From NCBI GenBank assembly GCA_019894815.1, contig JAGXNU010000101.1:1-7470 (forward strand): a stretch of DNA of 7,470 nucleotides. Direction: 5' to 3'. How positions within the stretch are numbered: position 1 is the first letter of the stretch; the number at the start of each line of letters is the position of its first letter. This document shows, one piece after another, positions 1-4,474 of this stretch. Below the pieces are notes generated by a model. The model ran no database searches and had not been told where the DNA came from. It saw only the letters and a program-made list of their open reading frames with translations. A program made the translations under genes and the position numbers. This DNA is from Promethearchaeota archaeon. GTDB taxonomy: Archaea > Asgardarchaeota > Lokiarchaeia > Sigyniarchaeales > SOKP01.

Positions 1-72
1 AAGCTATCGAATTAAGGGGAATTTTCCCATAATTAATTATAACTAATTAAATATATCTTTTTATCCCTTTTC

Positions 73-1449
73 TTATTCTTCTTTTATTTTTTTAAAAATT
101 GGTAATAAAATCAATATTATAAGACTTATCACGCATCCAATAAATATAATAAAGAATATCACGTACATTAATGCTAAAAGATATAATAGAGAAAATCCAA
201 TATGAATAGCTGCAAACATGGCCCCGGTTTTTAATAATCTTTTGTAGGATAGGTTTTCTACGCCAGAATCTTGGGCGACTTTTAAAGTCATCATATCGGC
301 CGCAGCACCTTGTGGGATAAGATTACCTCCCAAATTAATAGCAACTATGAAAGCGAACAATAAGGGGATTTCTGGGAAATTAAAGTCATTTATTAGAGTT
401 TGTATTATCGGAATAAAAATTAGCGCAGTCGGTGTATTGGCCACGAGACCTGATATAACACTAACAAGTATTAAGAGAATTATTCCTAGAACTGCAGGAT
501 CTAATAACTGAAATGGTATACCACTGAATATTTCAGTAAAACCAACTTGACTCATCGCACCTACAATGACATATAGAGAGATGAAAAAGAATATGATTTC
601 CCATTCAATATCTTTTAGAAGATCACCCATGAATTTTTTTGTATATCGTCTATTTGATAAAACAAGGATTAAAGCGGCAATAATTGCTGTTAGATATAGT
701 AACGGGAGTATTGTAAAAAGTAGAATAGTGATAATAATTGCGATACTATTAAAATAAAACATTTTTTTGTTTTTTATCATTATATCTGCGTCAACTAGTT
801 CTAGTACATAGAGTTTCTGTTGTTCTTCAATTCTTGGTTCTTTTGATAATAAGAATCTATTTATTAGATATATAGTAGCAAATAATAAGAAAAACGAAAA
901 CATCCAATAAGTCTGGATAAAATATAAGGTATCAAGGGTAAAAGCACTGGAAATTATAATATTTTCTCCACTCGAGAATGGAGTTATGAGAGAACCTATA
1001 TTTATACAAATGGTCATTCCTAATAAATAGGTGCCTGATCGAATTTTTAAGAAATGACAAAGTCTAACAACAACTGGAGCTAAAATTAAAACTACAACGA
1101 CATCTGTAATGACTGCTGCAAGTAAAGTTGTTATAGTGCACAATAGATATAAAAAAGTTGTTTGATTTCCTCGTGAAAGTTTAAATAATTTGACAGCAAC
1201 ATATTCTAATACATTTGAATCTTGAGCAATCTTTGTTATTATACTCATGCTTAATATGATAAGGATTGCTTCCCAGTTTACATAGCTAATAAAATCATTC
1301 AATTCAAGTCCAAGCTTCAATCCCGTAATTGTTGCTCCATAAAACATGCATAGTAATGAAATTGCCACGAAATCTAAATCTTTGAATGAGTAACTAAGAA
1401 TGATAAGGAAAAACATCAAGAAGAGCAATATTAGTATAGGAAGATCCAT
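73..1449 (-). CDS. ArsB/NhaD/SLC13-superfamily ion permease
   Basis: This 458-residue polytopic membrane protein has about 11-12 hydrophobic segments and almost no soluble part except a charged loop near residues 203-232, which splits it into two halves. The halves look like internal repeats: each begins with a short amphipathic stretch carrying a WE pair (W59-E60 and W283-E284) before a helix. The N-half has ITDVVVVLILAPVV (114-127) and NIGSLITPFSSGEN (150-163). The C-half has ANTPTALIFIPII (337-349) and NLGGNLIPQGAAAD (372-385). These are the re-entrant-loop substrate motifs of the ion transporter superfamily that includes ArsB, NhaD, the P protein and DASS carriers. The likely role is Na+-coupled anion transport, Na+/H+ antiport or arsenite/oxyanion export; the substrate cannot be read from sequence. 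The fairly conservative glycine/asparagine signatures suggest a working transporter. It starts at ATG 1449 and ends in TAA, with no arsR-like gene nearby. Confidence 0.85.
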   Translation of the reverse strand: MDLPILILLFLMFFLIILSYSFKDLDFVAISLLCMFYGATITGLKLGLELNDFISYVNWEAILIILSMSIITKIAQDSNVLEYVAVKLFKLSRGNQTTFLYLLCTITTLLAAVITDVVVVLILAPVVVRLCHFLKIRSGTYLLGMTICINIGSLITPFSSGENIIISSAFTLDTLYFIQTYWMFSFFLLFATIYLINRFLLSKEPRIEEQQKLYVLELVDADIMIKNKKMFYFNSIAIIITILLFTILPLLYLTAIIAALILVLSNRRYTKKFMGDLLKDIEWEIIFFFISLYVIVGAMSQVGFTEIFSGIPFQLLDPAVLGIILLILVSVISGLVANTPTALIFIPIIQTLINDFNFPEIPLLFAFIVAINLGGNLIPQGAAADMMTLKVAQDSGVENLSYKRLLKTGAMFAAIHIGFSLLYLLALMYVIFFIIFIGCVISLIILILLPIFKKIKEE

Positions 1450-1618
1450 CGATTTTCAGCTTTATGAATGTAGAAACTTAATAATACTTTTAAGAAATAG
1501 TTTTTAATAAACCTAATTGAATTGAAAATTTTTAAATAATAGCATGTGAAGGAGTAATTCTTTCCCTATTCCTGGAGTATTCTGAGATACGAGAAGAAAT
1601 TTTGACTAAATCCAATAT

Positions 1619-2464
1619 CTAATTGCGTAAAAAGACTTGCATGAGAAATTTGAATAAATTTAACTCATTTAGGAGAGACATGTTTGATATTAAATAATCA
1701 AAAATGTTCTCTTTCAGAAAATAGTGTAAAGTTCGTTCGAAACCTTCTTCAATTTTTATCATTTGACTGATTCTTCTTATTAAATTAATGATTTGTTTTT
1801 CTACGACTAACATATCACAATTACCGGGATTTATACTAATTATATTAATCCCAGCATTGCGATCAAATGAGAATTTACTAAGTTCTTCGTTATCCTTAAC
1901 ATAATCATGTCTTAAATAATTTTTGAACATGTTTTCTATCTTAATATAAATTTTCTCTTTCTTTAAAGGAGATACATGTGCTTCGACGACATTTATTAAT
2001 AGATTTAGAATTTGTTGAAAAACACCCAAAATATTATAAAATTCCGCTAAGCTGGATATATCTTCTGCAGTAAGCCATTGTTGGTAGTATTCATCAATAG
2101 TTTCCTTAAAGGGAAGGAAAAGATCAGTATTACCTTTCCATAAGTTCTTCCATTCTTCTCTATCTGGTATATATTTTTGAATAAAAGCTTGTTTTATGAC
2201 AGTTAACCGGGCTTTTAACATATCTGAATTTAAAATCTTTTCTGAAGCGCCGATGAAAAGTAAGTTTAAATCTTTTTCATCCAAATAAACCCAACGTAAT
2301 CCCCCCATCTCTATACTTTCAATCCCCTCATGTAACTCAAAAACAGTAAATTGATTTAATGCTGCTAACAACCCGCTTATGAGATCTTCATCCAATGCTA
2401 AGTCTAAGTACGATTTATATAGTAATGTTATCCCAGATTCAGAATCTAGCACCCATACATTCAT
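1619..2464 (-). CDS. Asgard-type longin-domain (Fuz/Mon1-like) protein
   Basis: This is a 281-residue soluble protein. Residues 1-99 fit a longin/roadblock-like domain: strand 1 WVLDSESGITLLYKSY (4-19), helix 1 EDLISGLLAALNQFTVF (26-42), a beta hairpin IESIEMGGLRWVYLDEKDLNLLFIGAS (48-74), and a final helix LKARLTVIKQAFIQKY (83-98). From my knowledge of the family, many paralogues with this exact layout occur in Lokiarchaeota and neighbours and resemble the first longin domain of eukaryotic Fuz/Mon1/HPS proteins, which act in complexes that regulate small GTPases on membranes. Residues 100-281 are mostly helical (EEWKNLW, FKETIDEYYQQW, then a possible small alpha/beta module near 195-281); I do not recognise them. 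There is no signal peptide. It starts at ATG 2464, with a TTTATATA box 24-31 bases upstream, and ends in TAG. The GTPase-regulatory role is inferred from the fold only. Confidence 0.75.
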   Translation of the reverse strand: MNVWVLDSESGITLLYKSYLDLALDEDLISGLLAALNQFTVFELHEGIESIEMGGLRWVYLDEKDLNLLFIGASEKILNSDMLKARLTVIKQAFIQKYIPDREEWKNLWKGNTDLFLPFKETIDEYYQQWLTAEDISSLAEFYNILGVFQQILNLLINVVEAHVSPLKKEKIYIKIENMFKNYLRHDYVKDNEELSKFSFDRNAGINIISINPGNCDMLVVEKQIINLIRRISQMIKIEEGFERTLHYFLKENIFDYLISNMSLLNELNLFKFLMQVFLRN

Positions 2465-2487
2465 CGTTAATACCTAATGCCCGTTAT

Positions 2488-2495
2488 TATATAAA
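2488..2495 (-). promoter_or_regulatory. TATA box of the longin gene (leaderless promoter)
   Basis: Read on the - strand this is TTTATATA, the archaeal TATA consensus, at -31 to -24 relative to the ATG at 2464. Archaeal TATA boxes sit about 23-30 bases before the transcription start, so the mRNA would begin at or within a few bases of the start codon. That supports the chosen start. Confidence 0.6.
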
Positions 2496-2545
2496 TTTAA
2501 TAATATAATGTTATATGTAGAAAAAAATCTTTTGGATTTAAGAGT

Positions 2546-3040
2546 TCATGTATTATGTAGAAATTCATTTAAACTCCTTGTTTTGCAGAATATTTGCAAC
2601 TTTCTCAGCATATCTGTTATTTTTAGCTGAAAAATCATATCAGCAGTTCCACCTAACAATTTTAAAAAATCATTAGTAAAGATAAGAGTATCGATAAATA
2701 TACCCACTTTTGATTTGGTTGATGATAATGCTTTAATCCGCAACCGTCCTTCTAGTTTTTGAACTTGGTCATTATTTCTGATGTTCAATTCAATTAGACG
2801 ACCTTTTTCTGGTTCTTCTCCCTTGTCTGAAAGGACCATTTCAGTTTCCATTTCAATTGGAACATTTACAACTTTTATCTGATCATAGATTTTGCTTCGT
2901 AGGACATTCGGTGCTAAAAATTCAACCTCAATTTTTTGTACGGGAGTTATTTTTTCCCACAAGCTCGTGGTATAAATTGCTTTTATTAAATCGTCCTTAT
3001 TACAATTTTCAATCTCTAATACTTTCGAGATTTTAGTCAT
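2546..3040 (-). CDS. SRPBCC/START-like small hydrophobic-ligand-binding protein
   Basis: This 164-residue soluble protein has the pattern of the SRPBCC (START/CoxG/Bet v1-like) fold. An N-terminal strand (SKVLEIEN) is followed by a short helix (DLIKAIYTTSLWEKI, 17-31). Then comes a run of alternating beta strands: QKIEVEFLAPNVLRSKIYD (35-53), VNVPIEMETEMVLSD (58-72), GRLIELNIRNN (80-90), KLEGRLRIKALS (95-106) and SKVGIFIDTLIF (110-121). A long C-terminal helix (FLKLLGGTADMIFQLKITDML, 125-145) would close the cavity. The W28-E-K-I-T-P element after the first helix is typical of archaeal CoxG/polyketide-cyclase-like members. No catalytic residue can be assigned; ligand binding or transfer is the family role. 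It lies 81 bases upstream of the longin gene on the same strand, but that gene has its own TATA box. It starts at ATG 3040 and ends in TGA. Confidence 0.55.
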   Translation of the reverse strand: MTKISKVLEIENCNKDDLIKAIYTTSLWEKITPVQKIEVEFLAPNVLRSKIYDQIKVVNVPIEMETEMVLSDKGEEPEKGRLIELNIRNNDQVQKLEGRLRIKALSSTKSKVGIFIDTLIFTNDFLKLLGGTADMIFQLKITDMLRKLQIFCKTRSLNEFLHNT

Positions 3041-3131
3041 GATCTTTCAAATTCTCTCTGATTTTAATGTTAAATTAAAAAGTGGAAAGTTTTTATTTTT
3101 TATCCTTCTAATTAAAAATACAAAACCATAA

Positions 3132-3211
3132 GATAAGCCTCAGCCTTCCTTTGATTATTTCATGCATAAAGACCATAATTCATAATCGTTTATTTTCATC
3201 ACAGGCTTATC
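3132..3211. repeat. 9-base inverted repeat in the gap between two genes
   Basis: GATAAGCCT (3132-3140) and AGGCTTATC (3203-3211) are exact reverse complements 62 bases apart. A smaller pair, GATTAT (3153-3158) and ATAATC (3182-3187), nests inside. The pair could be the stem of a long hairpin downstream of the mini-RING gene, or a chance pair in AT-rich DNA. I see no T-tract or known RNA family attached to it. Confidence 0.25.
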
Positions 3212-3260
3212 AATATGACCTAATTTTATAATTGCGAAAGATAGGATGGTTAAGTAATAA

Positions 3261-3455
3261 TCAAGTAAGCCTAAACAATTTACTATTTTCTAACATTAAT
3301 TCTTTCTTGCAGTTGGGGCATATCCACGTAGATTCATTTTTTTTAACAGAATTTATACACGTATCACATATTGTGATGTCACAAATGCAATAATAAGATT
3401 TTTCGACACTACTTTTTTTCTCACAAATATAACAATTAGGAGGTGGAGGAGCCAT
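3261..3455 (-). CDS. Mini RING-like C4C4 zinc-finger protein (CNOT4-type spacing)
   Basis: This 64-residue protein consists almost entirely of one zinc-binding module. Counting from the ATG at 3455, the eight cysteines are C8, C11, C23, C25, C30, C33, C46 and C49, spaced C-x2-C-x11-C-x1-C-x4-C-x2-C-x12-C-x2-C. This is a cross-brace RING layout with cysteines at all eight positions, and the central C-x1-C-x4-C-x2-C matches the C4C4 RING of eukaryotic CNOT4. I10 sits where RING E3 ligases carry the hydrophobic E2 contact, P47 gives the CPxC corner, and K50 follows the last cysteine at the linchpin site. The N-terminus is a short MAPPPPN tail. There is no second domain or membrane segment. It may be a minimal ubiquitin-ligase-like partner of an Asgard E2, or simply a structural zinc protein. 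A TTG two codons upstream is a possible start, but ATG 3455 fits the TATA spacing. Confidence 0.7.
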   Translation of the reverse strand: MAPPPPNCYICEKKSSVEKSYYCICDITICDTCINSVKKNESTWICPNCKKELMLENSKLFRLT

Positions 3456-3472
3456 TTTCAATGTATTAAGAT

Positions 3473-3486
3473 GTATAAATATAAAA
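3473..3486 (-). promoter_or_regulatory. TATA-like region of the mini-RING gene
   Basis: On the - strand this reads TTTTATATTTATAC, about 18-31 bases before the ATG at 3455. That fits a leaderless archaeal promoter; no Shine-Dalgarno sequence precedes the ATG. Confidence 0.4.
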
Positions 3487-3513
3487 TTTATTAATTTCTA
3501 ATATACGTTATAG

Positions 3514-3523
3514 TTTTAAAAAT
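3514..3523 (+). promoter_or_regulatory. TATA-like box of the two-helix membrane peptide gene
   Basis: TTTTAAAAAT lies about 23-32 bases before the ATG at 3546, the spacing of a leaderless archaeal promoter. It is in the 90-base gap shared with the divergent mini-RING promoter. The gap is very AT-rich, so the match is weak on its own. Confidence 0.3.
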
Positions 3524-3545
3524 TATATCATTTAATTTCTATATA

Positions 3546-3737
3546 ATGGATAATTTAGGATCACGTATTAGGCTATTTAGCCTAATCAGTATATTTTTTA
3601 TTTATAGAGCGATTTCATCTCTGCTATTAGAGGATTTGCCCGAATTCTTTTTATGGATTAGTCTTACTGTTATATATTTAATATCATTGATGATAATGTA
3701 TTTCATCTTTAAAAGATCTCGATCTCAATCAATATAA
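3546..3737 (+). CDS. Small two-helix membrane protein, function unknown
   Basis: This 63-residue peptide has two hydrophobic segments, about residues 10-28 (LFSLISIFFIY then AISSLLL) and 34-55 (FFLWISLTVIYLISLMIMY). They are joined by a short acidic turn (EDLPE), and the protein ends in a basic tail (KRSRSQ). The positive-inside rule places both the R7/R9 end and the KRSR tail in the cytoplasm, giving a hairpin topology. I do not recognise a family. It is transcribed away from the mini-RING gene and ends 22 bases before the end of the convergent coiled-coil gene. Support for a real gene is the clean ATG and TAA, the TATA-like box at leaderless distance, the coherent topology and the absence of a competing frame. 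Its short length keeps confidence moderate. Confidence 0.55.
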   Translation: MDNLGSRIRLFSLISIFFIYRAISSLLLEDLPEFFLWISLTVIYLISLMIMYFIFKRSRSQSI

Positions 3738-3759
3738 TATACCAACTTTATCAAGATAT

Positions 3760-4026
3760 TTATTTTCTTTTCTTGAAAAAATCAGGAATAACACCATCGA
3801 TCCCTAGAGATTTTAATACAGTATCGCGAACATCAATTTGAATTTTCATATCCTGCATTGATTTCACCATTGTTGTCAATGTTTTAGAAAAATTTTCGCT
3901 AAATTCTTTCATTGAATCAGACATTAACTTCATGGACTCTCTCATGGCTGAATTTGTGTCATGTAACTCTACTGTAAGTTTTTCCAAGCTTTTTCTCAAT
4001 TCTGATAATTCCTCTTTAATCCCCAT
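3760..4026 (-). CDS. Small coiled-coil protein, function unknown
   Basis: This 88-residue soluble protein is dominated by one long predicted coiled coil. Hydrophobic residues fall at 3-4 spacing from L7 to I64: L7, L10, L14, L17, L21, M28, M32, M35, M39, F42, F46, L50, M53, M57, M60 and I64. A polar T24/N25 layer breaks the pattern. The middle part is unusually methionine-rich at core positions. After the coil comes a compact tail, VLKSLGIDGVIPDFF followed by KKRK, whose glycine/proline turn looks like a separate conserved peptide motif rather than coil. There is no membrane segment or cysteine. It is probably an oligomerising or scaffold protein. I do not recognise a named family. It starts at ATG 4026 and ends in TAA. 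Confidence 0.65.
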   Translation of the reverse strand: MGIKEELSELRKSLEKLTVELHDTNSAMRESMKLMSDSMKEFSENFSKTLTTMVKSMQDMKIQIDVRDTVLKSLGIDGVIPDFFKKRK

Positions 4027-4040
4027 GCTTTATCTAAGTG

Positions 4041-4050
4041 TTTATATAAA
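4041..4050 (-). promoter_or_regulatory. Palindromic TATA box upstream of the coiled-coil gene
   Basis: TTTATATAAA is a perfect archaeal TATA box and reads the same on both strands. On the - strand it lies 15-24 bases before the ATG at 4026, slightly too close for a start exactly at that ATG. On the + strand it could drive transcription beginning near 4070-4075 into the gap that holds the candidate selenoprotein ORF. Confidence 0.45.
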
Positions 4051-4190
4051 ATTTGAATTTTGAATTAATAATAATAAGAGGTAATCCTATATAAAGAATC
4101 GATTCCATTAAGATTATCTTTCATAACGAGAATGCTTAAATGATCTTAATATTTCTAATATCATAATAAATAACAGAAAATAAAGGAAAA

Positions 4191-4331
4191 ATGTCAGAAT
4201 GGAAGAATAAGATTAAAACTCATGCCTCCGCTACAGAAAACTACTGTACTGGATGAGGCATTATCGATGGTATTCTTAATAGTATAAGTGCTATTAGGAA
4301 AAAAAAACAAGCCAAAAAATCGAAAAATTAA
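4191..4331 (+). CDS. Candidate selenoprotein microgene (in-frame TGA at codon 22)
   Basis: The frame opens with ATG at 4191 after a weak Shine-Dalgarno-like AAAGGA (4182-4187) and runs 46 sense-like codons to TAA at 4329-4331, with a single internal TGA at 4254-4256. The first 21 codons read as a plausible N-terminus (MSEWKNKIK..., ending ENYCTG). After the TGA the frame continues GIIDGILNSISAIR, an amphipathic helix, and a basic tail (KKKQAKKSKN). With TGA as selenocysteine, the motif is Y18-C19-T-G-U22-G, a CxxU redox pair like the YCxxUG of SelW-family proteins, but the protein is about half SelW length and I see no clear homology beyond the motif. TGA is an ordinary stop for two neighbouring genes and TGG encodes Trp, so general recoding to Trp is unlikely. 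Alternatives are a 21-residue peptide, a decayed gene with a Cys-to-stop change, or a non-coding RNA. Confidence 0.4.
4222..4261 (+). other. Hairpin spanning the in-frame TGA
   Basis: ATGCCTC (4222-4228) pairs perfectly with GAGGCAT (4255-4261), and TACAG (4232-4236) pairs with CTGTA (4244-4248) around a 7-base loop, AAAACTA. A 3 x 6 internal loop separates the two helices. The 3' strand of the outer helix contains the last two bases of the TGA codon. The patch is clearly richer in G and C than the flanks. It could be a recoding-related structure or part of a structured RNA. Confidence 0.4.
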
Positions 4332-4340
4332 ATGAAAAAA

Positions 4341-4404
4341 CTCTCGAAAATCAAACCGATAAATTTTAGGGTTTTATTTTTACGGTCCTGCTCGGACTGG
4401 AGAG
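4341..4404 (+). ncRNA. Three-way-junction structured RNA element (possible SECIS-like 3' UTR element)
   Basis: Three helices nest with one unpaired junction base. P1 pairs CTCTC (4341-4345) with GAGAG (4400-4404). P2 pairs 4346-4357 (GAAAATCAAACC) with 4370-4381 (GGTTTTATTTTT), with one C/T mismatch and a 12-base loop containing AAA (4361-4363). P3 pairs CGGTCC (4383-4388) with GGACTG (4394-4399) around UGCUC. Two pairs are G-U on the + strand and would be C/A mismatches on the - strand, so the + strand is the likely transcript. An outer helix, AAATTA (4325-4330) with TAATTT (4411-4416), may extend P1 across an internal loop that includes ATGA (4332-4335). It begins 10 bases after the stop of the candidate selenoprotein frame. 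The canonical SECIS quartet spacing is not met. Confidence 0.45.
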
Positions 4405-4474
4405 AATAAATAATTTAGTACCTTTATGAATCTATTTCTTTTATTATTAATATTAAACCATAATTAACTTCGTG
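4405..4474. other. AT-rich spacer without a recognisable feature
   Basis: Between the structured RNA element and the end of the dehydrogenase gene I see only AT-rich sequence. T-rich stretches on the + strand (4432-4446) could terminate a + strand transcript coming through the structured element. The other end of the gap, 4051-4190, is likewise AT-rich and holds no ORF or clear structure; TTAATATT at 4146-4153 is a possible TATA box for the candidate selenoprotein frame. Confidence 0.3.

Noticed and set aside
1..30. Possible 3' end of a + strand gene (frame ending in TAA at 13-15) and a GGGA/TCCC hairpin at 17-28
   Set aside because: Only five codons are visible, so a gene cannot be supported; the hairpin is 4 bp with a short loop and no T-tract, too weak to call a terminator.
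566..757. 63-codon + strand frame inside the permease gene
   Set aside because: It is antisense to a well-supported membrane protein, has no recognisable domain, and its composition is what the opposite strand of a hydrophobic gene gives.
1551..1582. Imperfect direct repeat GGAGTAATTC / GGAGTATTC upstream of the permease gene
   Set aside because: It could be a regulator site, but the two short copies differ by one base, there is no known motif, and the promoter position is uncertain.
2465..2548. TGA readthrough extension of the SRPBCC-like protein
   Set aside because: The frame after its TGA stays open for about 23 codons, but it overlaps the TATA box of the next gene, has random-looking composition, and the protein already has a complete fold.
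3132..3211. tRNA or known structured RNA in the 3041-3260 gap
   Set aside because: No cloverleaf arms, TTC loop or other RNA family signature could be found; only a 9-base inverted repeat is present.
3760..4026. SNARE-like motif in the coiled-coil protein
   Set aside because: The length of about 16 heptad layers resembles a SNARE, but there is no central Gln/Arg zero layer and no membrane anchor, so a generic coiled coil is the safer call.
4320..4416. Canonical eukaryotic or methanogen SECIS in the 3' region of the candidate selenoprotein
   Set aside because: The only ATGA (4332-4335) is separated from the paired region by unpaired A residues and has no matching GA opposite it, the apical AAA is at the wrong distance, and the methanogen GAA/A internal loop is absent. 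I therefore call it only SECIS-like by position.
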